Assembly: GCF_008124625.1 (NCBI RefSeq)
Contig: NZ_VNHM01000005.1
Coordinates: forward strand, 62,001-126,000
DNA length: 64,000 nt
Origin: Desulfallas thermosapovorans DSM 6562
GTDB taxonomy: Bacteria > Bacillota > Desulfotomaculia > Desulfotomaculales > Desulfallaceae
Reading direction: 5' to 3'
The position numbers were made by a program, and so were the translations under genes. Shown here piece by piece: positions 26,576 through 36,153 of this stretch; positions within the stretch are counted from its first letter, which is position 1, and every line of letters starts with the position of its first letter. The notes beneath the pieces are model-generated. The model was not told where the DNA came from. It did no database searches and worked only from the letters and a program-made list of their open reading frames with translations.

Positions 26576-27901
26576 ATGGATAAGAGAGAGGTAATTGCTG
26601 AAGCAAGGGAAAAGGGAGTAAAGTTTATCCGTTTGCAGTTCACTGATTTGTTGGGGGTAATGAAAAACGTAGCCATCACCATTGACCAACTGGAAAAAGC
26701 GTTGGACGGGGAATTAATGTTTGACGGATCTTCGATATACGGTTTTAGCAGGATTGAAGAGTCTGACATGTACCTTCGTCCCGACCCCGACACCTTTGTG
26801 GTTTTTCCATGGCGTCCCAGGGACGGCGGGGTGGCCAGATTAATGTGTGATATTTACAATCCTGACGGTAGCCCCTTTGAAGGCTGTCCCAGGGTAATCT
26901 TAAAACGCCAATTGGCCAAAGCGGCTCAAATGGGCTATTCCATGCAAGTGGGTCCGGAGTTGGAATTTTTCCTGTTCTGTGTGGACGATAATAATATACC
27001 CACTTTGAAAACTCACGACAACGCCGGTTACTTTGATCTTTCACCGGTTGATCTTGGAGAGCAAGCTCGCAGAGACATAGTGTTGACTCTGGAGGAAATG
27101 GGGTTTGAAATCGAGGCCTCTCACCACGAAGTGGCCCCCGGCCAGCATGAAATCGACTTTAAGTACTCGAACGCCCTCGATATAGCGGATAAAATCGTTA
27201 CCTTTAAATTCGTGGTGCGCACCATTGCCCAACGACACGGCTTGCACGCCACCTTTATGCCCAAACCCATATATGGCATCAACGGCAGTGGCATGCATAC
27301 CAACCAATCATTGTTCAAAGGTGACAAAAACGCATTTTATGACGAAAATGACATTCCGATGCAATTAAGCCGGGAAGCATACTACTATATAGGCGGTTTA
27401 TTGAAACACGCCCGGGCTATGGCCGCTGTCACAAATCCAACGGTAAACTCCTACAAGCGCCTGGTACCCGGTTATGAGGCACCGGTATACCTTGCTTGGA
27501 GCGGACGTAACCGCAGTCCCCTGATCCGTATCCCCGCCAAGCGTGGACAGAGCACCAGGGTTGAACTGCGTAACCCGGATCCATCCTGCAACCCCTACCT
27601 GTCCCTGGCCGTTTGCCTGGCAGCCGGTTTGGACGGTATAGCCAATCAAATAGACCCGCCGCCGGCATGTGACCGAAACATATACAAGATGACAAAAGAT
27701 GAGCTGGATGAGCTGGGCATCAAATCACTACCCGGCAGCTTGCCTGAAGCATATGACGAACTGAGCAGGGATGAAGTGATCAAGGGTGCTCTGGGCGAAC
27801 ATATTTATGAAAAACTGGCCGAAGCCAAAGCAAAGGAATGGGAGAGCTTCTCTTTACAGGTGCACCAGTGGGAAATTGATCGCTACCTGGCGTTATTTTA
27901 A
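26576..27901 (+). CDS. glnA: Glutamine synthetase type I (alpha), copy 2
   Basis: 441-aa GSI-alpha, clearly paralogous to the copy at 3427-4758. Signatures: [12 protein letters not shown] near residue 50, [40 protein letters not shown] and [19 protein letters not shown]. The ATG at 26576 follows AAAGGTGG; the upstream frame lies in the leader terminator and is not used. Two ANTAR-type leader elements in series precede it, so transcription must pass two regulated terminators. Two glnA genes under the same type of control suggest different expression thresholds or partly different roles (inference). Confidence 0.97.
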   Translation: MDKREVIAEAREKGVKFIRLQFTDLLGVMKNVAITIDQLEKALDGELMFDGSSIYGFSRIEESDMYLRPDPDTFVVFPWRPRDGGVARLMCDIYNPDGSPFEGCPRVILKRQLAKAAQMGYSMQVGPELEFFLFCVDDNNIPTLKTHDNAGYFDLSPVDLGEQARRDIVLTLEEMGFEIEASHHEVAPGQHEIDFKYSNALDIADKIVTFKFVVRTIAQRHGLHATFMPKPIYGINGSGMHTNQSLFKGDKNAFYDENDIPMQLSREAYYYIGGLLKHARAMAAVTNPTVNSYKRLVPGYEAPVYLAWSGRNRSPLIRIPAKRGQSTRVELRNPDPSCNPYLSLAVCLAAGLDGIANQIDPPPACDRNIYKMTKDELDELGIKSLPGSLPEAYDELSRDEVIKGALGEHIYEKLAEAKAKEWESFSLQVHQWEIDRYLALF

Positions 27902-27922
27902 CAGTTTATATCATTGCCCGAA

Positions 27923-27959
27923 AAAAGTGCCGCCACCTTACACAGGTGGCGGCACTTTT
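27923..27959 (+). terminator. Rho-independent terminator after glnA-2
   Basis: A 16-bp perfect stem with a five-base loop, starting AAAAGTGCC and ending GGCACTTTT; works in both directions. Confidence 0.92.
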
Positions 27960-28034
27960 CCAATAGGTAAAGCCTTTCCCGGTTTGGTCGCTGTTTAATT
28001 TAAAGATGCAGCCCCGCTAACAATTAACCAGCAA

Positions 28035-29141
28035 TCACCTGGTGACCAGCTCTAAAATACGTGCCAGGGTTTTTTCTCGCCGGGCGTTTATGGCTTCGAA
28101 ATCCATGTAAGGTGCATAATATTTCTCCATATCGTCGTGCCCGGCTTTAGCCTGGCGAATAAATGATATGGCCTGCTCCATGCATTCCCGGTACATTTTA
28201 CGGGCTTTGGTCTTTTCCATCAGGTATTTTTCATTGAGAATGGGATTTACACATTCCATGGTATCGATTACCACATCCCCGGCCCGGGGGCGAAAATCGT
28301 GTGGTTCCACCGAATTAACGATGGCTACATCCAAGCCCGGTATTACCAAATGATCGATTAAATCAGGTTCCAGGGCGCAGTGATAAGCTTCCACATCAAA
28401 TCCCCTCATCATGGCTGCGTCCATCAACCTGGCCACCAGTATATTTTTACCCGTTCCATCGTCTCCTTCAATTATATACCGCTTGCCGATATGATCCACA
28501 ATGGTGGCCAGGTGACTCACCGGACCGTCGGGTGTAATGGCGGTGGCAAATAATCGCCTGGCTTTGGGGTTATCAGTTTGCCTTTCCTGACCCTCAAAGA
28601 TTTCATGCACCAGTTCCAGCACCATGCGATCAAAACTGCCCACGTTAATGGCACCCGTTGCGGTATAATATAACCTTACCTCATTGAGAAAAATTTTAGC
28701 GGCAGCCAAATAAGCATATGCCCGCTTAAAAAGTCGACCAACCTCCTTGTTACAGGCTAAGATCTCCTGCTTATTGGCCCGGATAGCTTGCTCATTCCAG
28801 TGGTCGCCCAAATGAATTATTTCGTCCACAGCACCAGGATGTTTGGGATCCACTATATGGGGAGCAGTGCCGTCCAGCATGGCCACACCTATGGCCGGAA
28901 TTACAATACCATCCAGTGAACCGTTATCCGAGGAACAACAATGGAACTCCACATCGTATCCCCGTTCTAGCATTTCTTCAGCAATTTTGCGCATAAAAGT
29001 AGATTTACCAACACCAGGCCCGCCTTTAATAACAAAAATCCTGGTAGCTTCCTGTTGATCAATAATATAATCATAAAAGGAATAAAAGCCCTGGCTGGTG
29101 TTCCCACCGGGAAAAACTTTTTTCATTCTTCCCCTGGACAA
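28035..29141 (-). CDS. Duplicated P-loop ATPase (PRK06851-like), function unknown
   Basis: 368-aa protein with two nucleotide-binding halves. The first P-loop is GGPGVGKSTFMRKIAEE near residue 40; the second, IEGDDGTGKNILVARLMD near 215, is a variant. The pattern (VEFHCCSSDNGSLDG repeated as VEAYHCALEPDLIDH) shows internal duplication. It matches a conserved Firmicutes ATPase family without known function. The start could lie a few codons downstream. No operon partner is evident; the nitrilase-family genes downstream lie 250 bp away. Confidence 0.82.
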   Translation of the reverse strand: MSRGRMKKVFPGGNTSQGFYSFYDYIIDQQEATRIFVIKGGPGVGKSTFMRKIAEEMLERGYDVEFHCCSSDNGSLDGIVIPAIGVAMLDGTAPHIVDPKHPGAVDEIIHLGDHWNEQAIRANKQEILACNKEVGRLFKRAYAYLAAAKIFLNEVRLYYTATGAINVGSFDRMVLELVHEIFEGQERQTDNPKARRLFATAITPDGPVSHLATIVDHIGKRYIIEGDDGTGKNILVARLMDAAMMRGFDVEAYHCALEPDLIDHLVIPGLDVAIVNSVEPHDFRPRAGDVVIDTMECVNPILNEKYLMEKTKARKMYRECMEQAISFIRQAKAGHDDMEKYYAPYMDFEAINARREKTLARILELVTR

Positions 29142-29397
29142 ATGAGGTTCCCCCTTTAACGCATATACCTGCCGCCATCCCCATAATAACCAAAAGCAGC
29201 AGGCACCCTTGTTTGTGGCTGATAATTACTGATTCTTACCAGAATCTTTCCGGCGCAATGGCCGAAAAATTTTTTTTGCTTGCCACAGGGTTAGTTTATT
29301 ATATGCGTCCACCAGTCAAAATGATTTGTCAAAGGGGGAACCGGACTTGTCACATATTGGGCACGGCGCCTAAGGACGTTACTTATCACTAAAAGAT

Positions 29398-29667
29398 TCA
29401 ATGGCACTGGCATCTCATTTCCGGTGGTATGTCGATGCCCTGTGCCTCCAGGTATTCTTCGGCCTTGTGGCTTAGATAATGCACCAGTGACTGGTTTTCG
29501 TCGTCGGTTAAACTTACCGCATTGGATATGAACGACCCGCTTTGCAGGTTGAGCATGCCAAAATAATCGTTTCCCTTAAGCCGGAAATGGAATTTAACTT
29601 CGTACAACTCATCCTCAACCAGGCCTATAGCTGTAATTTTAATTGCATCAATAATGTTGTTACCCAT
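29398..29667 (-). CDS. Small hypothetical protein
   Basis: 89 aa, starting MGNNIIDAIKITAIG and ending in CQCH. No family recognised. The ATG at 29667 has GGGGGCG 7 bases upstream; the longer frame overlaps the nitrilase gene. It lies 25 bp downstream of the nitrilase-family gene, so it is probably the last gene of that transcript. Composition is soluble with no membrane segment. Confidence 0.6.
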   Translation of the reverse strand: MGNNIIDAIKITAIGLVEDELYEVKFHFRLKGNDYFGMLNLQSGSFISNAVSLTDDENQSLVHYLSHKAEEYLEAQGIDIPPEMRCQCH

Positions 29668-29692
29668 GGTATCGCCCCCGGTAATCAAAAAT

Positions 29693-30526
29693 TTAACCCC
29701 TCTTGAGCAGATCGCCATATAATTCCGGCCGCCGGCTGTCCAGGAAAAAACTATGGCGCATAGAACTGGACTCCTTACGGCGGATGGTATTGATGATAAC
29801 GGGATCAAGGTCGGCTACCAGCATTTCTTCACGATCATTAAATGCTTCAGCAATAACGTTACCTTTGGGATCAATCACTAAAGCTCCACCGCAAAAACTG
29901 TGTCCGGCACCGTCATTTCCCACCAGGTTGCAGGCCGCCAAATACACTGCGTTGTCGTAAGCCCGGGCTGTCATGTATTTCAACCAGATTTCTCTACGAT
30001 TTCCCACTATGGTTGGTGATGCATGAGGTGCAAAAACTATCTCTGCCCCTTTAAGCGACAATATAGCGGTGACTTCAGGGAAATGTAAATCCCAGCATAT
30101 TTGCACTCCGAAGTTCAATTTATCATGACCGAACACAGGCAATTCAGCACCCGGTGTGAAGTTTGGTTTTTCGCTGTTGCCCAAATGAGTTTTTCTATAT
30201 TTAAGCAACTTTCCATTGGGATAGGCCACCAGTTGAGTTATGTATGGCCTACCGGTGGGCGAGGCTTCCGCCAATCCCGCCAGAACCACCAGGTTGTACC
30301 GGCGTGCCATGGTCATGATACGCTCTGATGAGGGACCGGGTAGTGACTCTGCGGTAGGACCGGAGCAGTTTCGGCTGTACCCCTGCACGCTTAACTCGGG
30401 AAAGCAAATAATATCAACTTTTTGACCGGCCGCTTCTTTCACGAAGGATTCCATTTTGTTTAAATTTAAGGTCGTTGCGGCCAATTGCGCGTTCATTTGC
30501 ACCAGGGCAACCCGTGTTTGTTCCAT
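29693..30526 (-). CDS. Carbon-nitrogen hydrolase (nitrilase superfamily)
   Basis: 277-aa nitrilase-fold amidase. The Glu-Lys-Cys triad is visible: Glu in CFPELSVQGY near residue 43, Lys in KYRKTHLG near 115, and Cys in GVQICWDLHFPE near 145. Length fits omega-amidase/aliphatic amidase-like members. Substrate not assignable; location next to glutamine synthesis genes suggests amide recycling (inference). The start ATG overlaps no neighbour. Confidence 0.9.
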   Translation of the reverse strand: MEQTRVALVQMNAQLAATTLNLNKMESFVKEAAGQKVDIICFPELSVQGYSRNCSGPTAESLPGPSSERIMTMARRYNLVVLAGLAEASPTGRPYITQLVAYPNGKLLKYRKTHLGNSEKPNFTPGAELPVFGHDKLNFGVQICWDLHFPEVTAILSLKGAEIVFAPHASPTIVGNRREIWLKYMTARAYDNAVYLAACNLVGNDGAGHSFCGGALVIDPKGNVIAEAFNDREEMLVADLDPVIINTIRRKESSSMRHSFFLDSRRPELYGDLLKRG

Positions 30527-30599
30527 TTTTTCACCCTAATTACATAATGTTAAACTCATATAATCTTATAATAGATTGCTATTTAATACGGGTCCTTAA

Positions 30600-31472
30600 C
30601 TATACTACCTTTATTGTAACACCGGCAGCGGCCCCTGATCCATTTCTAATCAATTCCATTAAAGTGTCTTTGTTACTGGGTACGGGAACAGTTGGGGCAA
30701 TCAGTTCGTTATCAATTAACTCCCAGTATACTTCCAACATCCAGGGAAGTTTCAGGCCGCAGCCAGCCAGCAACTCCCGGTCTGCAAAAACCTCCCGGGG
30801 GGTTCCTTCCCCGGCAACCCGACCTCGTTGGAGAACGTAAACGTAATCGGCCCAACTGTAGGCCAGGTCAACATCATGGGTGGACATTACCAGGGTTTTA
30901 CCCTGCTTGTTTAACTGCTGCAGCAAGCTCATAATTTTGCCCGCCATCCGGGGATCCAGACAGGCGGTGGGCTCGTCGAAAACAATTACCCGGGGCTCCA
31001 TAGCCAGCACTCCGGCGATGGATACCCGCTTCTTTTGCCCGTAACTTAAAAAATGGGTGGGCTTATTTTGCAAGTAATCAATTTCTGTTTCTTCCATGGC
31101 TTTATGGGCCCGGTCCAGTGCCGTATTTTTATCCAAACCCAGATTTAGCGGCCCGAAGGCAACATCCTGCAGCACACTGGCCGAAAAAAGCTGGTTGTCC
31201 GGGTCCTGAAATACAATACCTACATTTTTCCGTAGTTCAATCAAAGATCTGTGCCGGTAATCCACCGGCTGTCCATTGAATAATACAGCTCCCTGCCGGG
31301 GACGCAAAATACCATTAAAGTGTAAAAACAAAGTGGATTTACCCGCTCCGTTTGTCCCCAGTACCGCCACTTTTTGTCCTTCTTTGATGCACATGGTCAT
31401 ACCATTCAGCGCTCTGGTACCGTCCGGGTAGTCATATATCAAATTCCGGGCCTCAATAATATATGGTCTCAT
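30600..31472 (-). CDS. cbiO: Cobalt ECF transporter ATPase
   Basis: 290-aa ABC ATPase that powers the CbiMNQO cobalt importer. Walker A GTNGAGKST near residue 38, signature LSYGQKKRVSIAG near 140, Walker B RVIVFDEPTACLDP near 163, switch His in MSTHDVDLAYSWAD. Its ATG overlaps the cbiQ stop by four bases. Last gene of the cobalamin-riboswitch operon. Confidence 0.95.
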   Translation of the reverse strand: MRPYIIEARNLIYDYPDGTRALNGMTMCIKEGQKVAVLGTNGAGKSTLFLHFNGILRPRQGAVLFNGQPVDYRHRSLIELRKNVGIVFQDPDNQLFSASVLQDVAFGPLNLGLDKNTALDRAHKAMEETEIDYLQNKPTHFLSYGQKKRVSIAGVLAMEPRVIVFDEPTACLDPRMAGKIMSLLQQLNKQGKTLVMSTHDVDLAYSWADYVYVLQRGRVAGEGTPREVFADRELLAGCGLKLPWMLEVYWELIDNELIAPTVPVPSNKDTLMELIRNGSGAAAGVTIKVV

Positions 31473-32248
31473 AATATTCCTCCCGCATACAGCGCCCAGG
31501 CCGCCAGTATACCGTCAACCGTTACTATCACCAGCACGTGACGTGCCGACCAGTTCCGTTTTTCTTCCACAAAATGCAGCTGCCCGTCATAACAACGTGC
31601 CACCATGGCGTCATACATGCTTTGGGATTGCTTGTAGGACTTGATAAACATAGACATTATCAATTGGCTTAGAGCGGTAAACCCGGTGCGCATATTTCTA
31701 TAACCCAGCCGGGAAGACTGGGCAGTGTATATTTGCCCGGACATTCCCAACAATATGAATATCAACCTGTATATTAAAGCAATTAACTCCACCACCAGTG
31801 CGGGCATCCGCAATTTTTTCAGTAAACCCACAGTCTCCGTCATGGGTGTAGTGAGGGATAAAAAATACAGACAGGAAACCGCACCCAGTGAGCGAAAAAA
31901 CAATTCCGCCGCAGTAAGAAGACCTGCCCTGGTTATACCCACGGTAAAACTTCCCGGGTGGACGGCCCATAGAAACTGCTGTGGTTCACGGGTTACCGAA
32001 ACCGCCACTGCCAACACGCCAATAATCAGAAAGGAGCTGGGCACCATCAGCAGCTTGGCATAAAATCGCCATGGTACCCCGGCCCCAAACACCACCACCC
32101 CGGCCATCAACAGCGTGATAACCAGGGATGTGGCCAGTGATGGCAAAGCCAGGCAAATCCCGATGGTAATTACAAAAAAGAGGGTTTTTTCACCGGGGTG
32201 CATCCGAACCAGTCTGTTGTTGTATGCAAAATGATCAATTAATAACAT
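31469..32248 (-). CDS. cbiQ: Cobalt ECF transporter transmembrane subunit
   Basis: 259-aa membrane coupling protein with about five hydrophobic helices (first near residues 20-60) and the family's cytoplasmic coupling segment SSRLGYRNMRTGF near residues 180-195. It joins the ATPase CbiO to CbiM/CbiN. It lies 9 bp after cbiN and overlaps cbiO. Confidence 0.93.
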   Translation of the reverse strand: MLLIDHFAYNNRLVRMHPGEKTLFFVITIGICLALPSLATSLVITLLMAGVVVFGAGVPWRFYAKLLMVPSSFLIIGVLAVAVSVTREPQQFLWAVHPGSFTVGITRAGLLTAAELFFRSLGAVSCLYFLSLTTPMTETVGLLKKLRMPALVVELIALIYRLIFILLGMSGQIYTAQSSRLGYRNMRTGFTALSQLIMSMFIKSYKQSQSMYDAMVARCYDGQLHFVEEKRNWSARHVLVIVTVDGILAAWALYAGGIL

Positions 32249-32257
32249 ACCGGATAT

Positions 32258-32551
32258 TTAATCCCTTTCGGATTTTTTACTGCCCTTCATATACCCCAGG
32301 TAATAACATATAAAGCCCGCCCCCAGCGCCCCTTGCAAAGCAAATAACAGGCTTTCAATTTCCCCGCTGGGTGGCTCCCAAATAGAGGAAAACCAGGGTT
32401 CATAGTGGGGATTGATTTGCATAATAGCTTCTTCCGCCTGCCCGTCAGCTCCTTCGAATGCCGCTCCGTTGGCCATGATAAGCGGTAGTACTATGAAGAC
32501 TGCCAACAAAACAAGCAGTAGTAGATTATTGCGCAGCATATTATTTTTCAC
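32258..32551 (-). CDS. cbiN: Cobalt transport protein, small membrane subunit
   Basis: 97-aa protein with an N-terminal helix, the periplasmic-side loop FEGADGQAEEAIMQINPHYEPWF and a C-terminal helix GALGAGFICYYLGYMKG, the exact CbiN layout. GTG start with GGGGGAGGTG 8 bases upstream. It overlaps nothing but is only 2 bp from cbiM. Confidence 0.93.
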   Translation of the reverse strand: MKNNMLRNNLLLLVLLAVFIVLPLIMANGAAFEGADGQAEEAIMQINPHYEPWFSSIWEPPSGEIESLLFALQGALGAGFICYYLGYMKGSKKSERD

Positions 32552-32553
32552 GA

Positions 32554-33354
32554 TTACCGCACCTCCCCCTGTAGGTGATCAGGAATTACGGCCAGCTCAA
32601 TAAGCTCGTTCTGATTGTAATTATACAGTAAATTAAAGACCAGTACAGTAAGTAATCCTTCACTGATGGCCAGGGGAATTTGGGTAACGGCAAAAATCGC
32701 GGAAAATTTAGTAAAGGAGGCCGCAACTCCCCCGACAGCATCCGGTATGGCCAGGGCTAATTGAATTGATGTGGTAATGTACGTGAGCAAATCACCCAGG
32801 GCTGCACCTGCAAAGACAGCCAGCCACACGGGTGTGCCCAGTCGCCGGCACAATCTGAAAACTCCATAAGCCACAAAGGGACCCACCACGGCCATGGAGA
32901 AGGCGTTGGCACCCAAGGTGGTAATGCCGCCATGGGCCAAAAGCAGCGCCTGGAACAACAGTACAATACTCCCCAGTACCGCCATGGCAGCCGGGCCGAA
33001 CAATATAGCACCCAATCCCACACCCGTGGGATGGGAGCAACTACCCGTCACCGATGGTAATTTTAGGGCTGACAAGGCAAAGGCAAAGGCCCCGGCAAAG
33101 GCAATGAGCATTTTCATTTTAGGGTTTAAACCAACTGTTTTGTTAATTGAAATCAGTCCCATGATAAAAAATGGCAAGGTTAATAAATACCATGCCGCGC
33201 ACCATGTCGAAGGCAGGTAGCCCTCCATAATGTGCATGGCGTAAGCATTTTCCGGTATCACCAGCACCAGCAGCATGAAATAAACAAATGCCAAGCAAAT
33301 AAATTTGGGTCTTATTGCCTCAAATACCGTTGTTATTGATAATAAACCTTTCAA
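32554..33354 (-). CDS. cbiM: Cobalt ECF transporter substrate-binding subunit
   Basis: 266-aa membrane protein that captures Co2+. A signal-like hydrophobic segment precedes [12 protein letters not shown], whose histidine after cleavage is the expected metal ligand. Later motifs [18 protein letters not shown] and [23 protein letters not shown] are diagnostic of CbiM. TTG start at 33354 with AGAAGG 8 bases upstream is preferred to a GTG at 33363. Confidence 0.94.
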   Translation of the reverse strand: MKGLLSITTVFEAIRPKFICLAFVYFMLLVLVIPENAYAMHIMEGYLPSTWCAAWYLLTLPFFIMGLISINKTVGLNPKMKMLIAFAGAFAFALSALKLPSVTGSCSHPTGVGLGAILFGPAAMAVLGSIVLLFQALLLAHGGITTLGANAFSMAVVGPFVAYGVFRLCRRLGTPVWLAVFAGAALGDLLTYITTSIQLALAIPDAVGGVAASFTKFSAIFAVTQIPLAISEGLLTVLVFNLLYNYNQNELIELAVIPDHLQGEVR

Positions 33355-33427
33355 TAAATGCACCTTCTTTCATTGTAATAAAACAAAACTACAACGCATT
33401 AAACGTGTAATAAAGCTGTGTAAATTT

Positions 33428-34195
33428 TTACCGGGGTTGTAATGGTAGCTGTTGGTTAATGACCTGTACAGCTTCATCCCACCGGTACTCCCTCTGCGTA
33501 GTGGCACTTGGCCTTTTGACAATCACAACGGGAATTTTCAAAGCAAGGGCAGCATCAATTTTTGTGTCGGTACCCCCGGCCCGGCCGCTGTCTTTGGTGA
33601 CCACCACTGCAGCCCGGTACATTTTAAACAGTGCTTTGTTGATTTGTTTGGAAAAGGGCCCCTGCATGGCCACAATGTCCCTGGTATGAATGCCCATGTC
33701 CTGGCATTTTTTAACCACCTTGTGCTCGGGCAATACTCTTACCACTAATCGAATGCCTTGTGTTTTTTGCAGTGCTACGAAGTGTTCCAGATCGTGGCTG
33801 CCCGTGGTCAAAAAAATTGTTTTTCCTAAACCGGCAGCTTTTTGGGCAGCCTCGGGCATGGAGGATACCGGGTGCAGCAGTTCATGGCATATATCTGTCT
33901 CCTCCCGGCCTATGCGCAGGTACATTATATTGTTTGCCCGGCACTGCCGGGCCAGCTCATCTTCCCCTTTTCCATCGAATGGGTGCCTGGCGTCAACTAC
34001 GGCCTGCACCCCCAGTTCTTCCAGCCAGGTACCTGTACCGGTGTTCAAATTTTTATCTACCAAGATAGCCCCGTATTCTACAGCCAGTTCCCTGCCATAA
34101 TCCGTAGCGGCCAGGGCCCCCACCCGGTACCCTTGCCCTACAAGTGTTTGGGTTATTAATTTTCCATCGCCTGTACCCTGTAAAACTAGAATCAA
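33428..34195 (-). CDS. cbiJ: Precorrin-6A / cobalt-precorrin-6A reductase
   Basis: 255-aa NAD(P)H-dependent reductase of corrin ring synthesis (CobK/CbiJ, PF02571). Family segments: LILVLQGTGDGKLI at the start, VDARHPFDGKGEDELARQC near residue 75, FLTTGSHDLEHF near 130, VAMQGPFSKQINKALF near 175, VTKDSGRAGGTDTKIDAA near 200. TTG start at 34195, with TGGGAGTGG 6 bases upstream, is preferred to a TTG at 34216. First gene of the riboswitch operon, 73 bp before cbiM. Downstream genes are uptake, so one operon joins cobalt import to corrin synthesis. Confidence 0.92.
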   Translation of the reverse strand: MILVLQGTGDGKLITQTLVGQGYRVGALAATDYGRELAVEYGAILVDKNLNTGTGTWLEELGVQAVVDARHPFDGKGEDELARQCRANNIMYLRIGREETDICHELLHPVSSMPEAAQKAAGLGKTIFLTTGSHDLEHFVALQKTQGIRLVVRVLPEHKVVKKCQDMGIHTRDIVAMQGPFSKQINKALFKMYRAAVVVTKDSGRAGGTDTKIDAALALKIPVVIVKRPSATTQREYRWDEAVQVINQQLPLQPR

Positions 34196-34210
34196 ATAAA
34201 ACCACTCCCA

Positions 34211-34242
34211 GTACAAAACCCCCTGGTATTAGCAGGGGGTTT
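34211..34242 (-). terminator. Terminator hairpin just before cbiJ
   Basis: Minus strand AAACCCCCTG/CAGGGGGTTT with an 7-8 base loop, followed by TTTTGTAC, ending 15 bp before the cbiJ start and directly before its ribosome site. A candidate second expression platform. Confidence 0.65.
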
Positions 34243-34440
34243 AAAAATCACGGCGACCGCAGGCAAACCACAGTTCAACCACCCCCTAATAAAACTATCA
34301 GCGGTGCGTTTGAACAGGCCCGGTTTGCTGATTTGGTTATGCGGCCCCAAGTAACTTTGGGTTACCATGCCTACACAGCGGAAGATGTAACCGAATTTAA
34401 GCTGTGCGCTTCTCGAGCCACAGCACCTGTTTACATGTAT

Positions 34441-34481
34441 AACAATAACTAAAGCCTTAGCTCCCACGTCAGCTAAGGCTT
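34441..34481 (-). terminator. Terminator downstream of the cobalamin riboswitch
   Basis: Minus strand AAGCCTTAGCT and AGCTAAGGCTT form an 11-bp perfect stem with an eight-base loop, followed by TTAGTTATTGTT. Confidence 0.7.
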
Positions 34482-34565
34482 ATCTTCACACTACCGTAAA
34501 AATACCGATTATTACGGCTGCAAAGTATAACCACACCAATCCTCTCCGTGGGAGGTCATTTATGT

Positions 34566-34755
34566 GTGCAACCCGGGTAGGTCTCCTGACTTATGGTTCA
34601 TTGCACGCCTTTTATCCTTCCCGGTTAAACCGGTGGTAATCAAAAGGTGGCTCGCCATTTACAGTGGCCGGACCGTCCAGGACTTTCACCTGGTTCCCTG
34701 TTATCCCCTGGTAAACTATGTTTAAGCATGCCAGGGGCACCCGAGCGGTAAACTT
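34566..34755 (-). promoter_or_regulatory. Cobalamin (AdoCbl) riboswitch
   Basis: Minus-strand pattern typical of the B12 aptamer, in order: GGGAA, GGTGAAAGTCC, GGACGGTCC, the B12-box core GCCACTGTAAATGGCGAG, GAAGGAT, and ACCATAAGTCAGGAGACCT. It precedes cbiJMNQO and two terminator hairpins, so B12 should switch the operon off. Confidence 0.92.
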
Positions 34756-34865
34756 TGTTATTAGATTATATATATTTGCAATAATAACACATTTATGCCA
34801 TATTGTCCATACTGTAGCGGCATTGATACACCCTGACAACTGTTTCACATGCTTTTAACCGATGA

Positions 34866-35279
34866 CTATTGCAGCAATATGGACAACAACCCCAACGGAT
34901 TGTTTAATAGCAACACATCCGTGGCATCGAAGCTCAGCGTCACATCCCTTGTAATATTTAATGGGACAACCTCCAAAGTAACAGTAGCCCGGGCAGTGGT
35001 ACCCTGAACAGTTATATCCCGCACATTGTGCAGTTTGATATTACCCCTCAATTGGTCAACCAGCTTTTCAGCAACGGGAGTTGCAGCGCCCACATACCTT
35101 TGGACGATTTCCATATTGCCACTGTTAATACCATTGATCAGTTCGGTAACGGCATTCTTGATATCTTGTTCAGTAAGCACAACAGGGTTTTCTACATAAT
35201 CTTTGCCGGGTGAGCAGCCTACCATAAGTATGGCAGCTGCAATTATAAAAATTAATACCCGCTTTATATCGTTTCTCAT
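34866..35279 (-). CDS. Hypothetical lipoprotein
   Basis: 137 aa. Signal peptide MRNDIKRVLIFIIAAAIL followed by a lipobox MVGC (Cys22), so a membrane-anchored lipoprotein. The mature part is about 115 residues, mostly alternating strands and helices (TARATVTLEVVPL), like NTF2-fold or DUF4878-type lipoproteins; no function can be named. The ATG at 35279 is preferred to the longer frame because the lipoprotein signal starts here. The TatD-like gene is about 110 bp upstream on the same strand. Confidence 0.75.
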   Translation of the reverse strand: MRNDIKRVLIFIIAAAILMVGCSPGKDYVENPVVLTEQDIKNAVTELINGINSGNMEIVQRYVGAATPVAEKLVDQLRGNIKLHNVRDITVQGTTARATVTLEVVPLNITRDVTLSFDATDVLLLNNPLGLLSILLQ

Positions 35280-35388
35280 GCCCTGCCCGGTAATAGAACC
35301 CCGTACAATTAAAAATTTGTTAAAACAACCGGTCTCTTCCACCGGGTCTCCCTCCTTTAACAAAAATTGATATAACCGTTTTGGGGCG

Positions 35389-36153
35389 CTATATTCCGTA
35401 CAATTGAGCGGCATTTCCTCCTGCCAGTGCACTAATCAAATTTTCATCAACCTGACGGGAACGCATGTACTCCACCGCGTTTACAAACCCCGCCGGGTCA
35501 TTGGGCATGATATTACTATAATCGCTGTTCATCATTCCTCGAGCGAACAGGTCAAGATGTTCCACCAGTACCGGAGCGGTCAGATTTTGTTCCCGCATGG
35601 TCAACCCCGGCAAGGCACCAAAATCATTAATTTGTCCGATGATATCAAGATGGGCGTGGTCAATAACCATTAGCGCAGGGTTAATACCTACTCGCCCGGC
35701 TATATTTAACATCTCATCCACCACAGCAGGCCGGTTTTCCTTGGGAGTATGTATAATAACCGGAACATTACAGTTTTTGGCCACCTCCAGCTGAGCCCGC
35801 AGTACATCCTTTTCCAAAGTCGAAATTTGGTTTATCCCTACTTCTCCGATGGCTACCACGGTATCACGATTGATAAACTCCGGCAAACTGTCAATCACCC
35901 TGGGCCAATCTTCCGGAATGCCGGCCGGGTGTACACCCACCGCCGAAAAAAGTTCTATGCCAAAGGAAGCGGCCAACTGTCTGTAAAACCCGTCAATCAT
36001 TCTGAAATGGTCAAAATAGCTTTCAGCATGCCGGGCTGCCAAAACAATAGCGCAACTCACCATTTTGCCAATTCCTTTTTCCGCCATGATCCCAAAACCT
36101 GCATGGGGTATCATACCGGCATGGGTATGGCTTTCAATATAACATTTTGACAT
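35389..36153 (-). CDS. TatD-related metal-dependent hydrolase
   Basis: 254-aa TIM-barrel hydrolase of the TatD/amidohydrolase clan. Metal-site residues: ESHTHAG at residues 6-12, GVHPAG near 75, AIGEVGINQ near 100, VIIHTPKENR near 128, VIDHAHLD near 162 and MNSDYSN near 205. The first motif is HTH rather than the usual DTHCH, so a divergent subfamily. The ATG at 36153 has GAGAGG 8 bases upstream; the longer frame to 36327 is not supported. Nucleic-acid or small-molecule substrate unknown. Confidence 0.85.
   Translation of the reverse strand: MSKCYIESHTHAGMIPHAGFGIMAEKGIGKMVSCAIVLAARHAESYFDHFRMIDGFYRQLAASFGIELFSAVGVHPAGIPEDWPRVIDSLPEFINRDTVVAIGEVGINQISTLEKDVLRAQLEVAKNCNVPVIIHTPKENRPAVVDEMLNIAGRVGINPALMVIDHAHLDIIGQINDFGALPGLTMREQNLTAPVLVEHLDLFARGMMNSDYSNIMPNDPAGFVNAVEYMRSRQVDENLISALAGGNAAQLYGI

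Noticed and set aside
34144-34452. Plus-strand 102-codon frame between cbiJ and the B12 riboswitch; its last ~50 residues look protein-like and it ends just before a hairpin
   Set aside because: No ribosome site, the first part overlaps the cbiJ start antisense, and the hairpin has its T-tract on the other strand. Possible gene remnant, but no family can be named.
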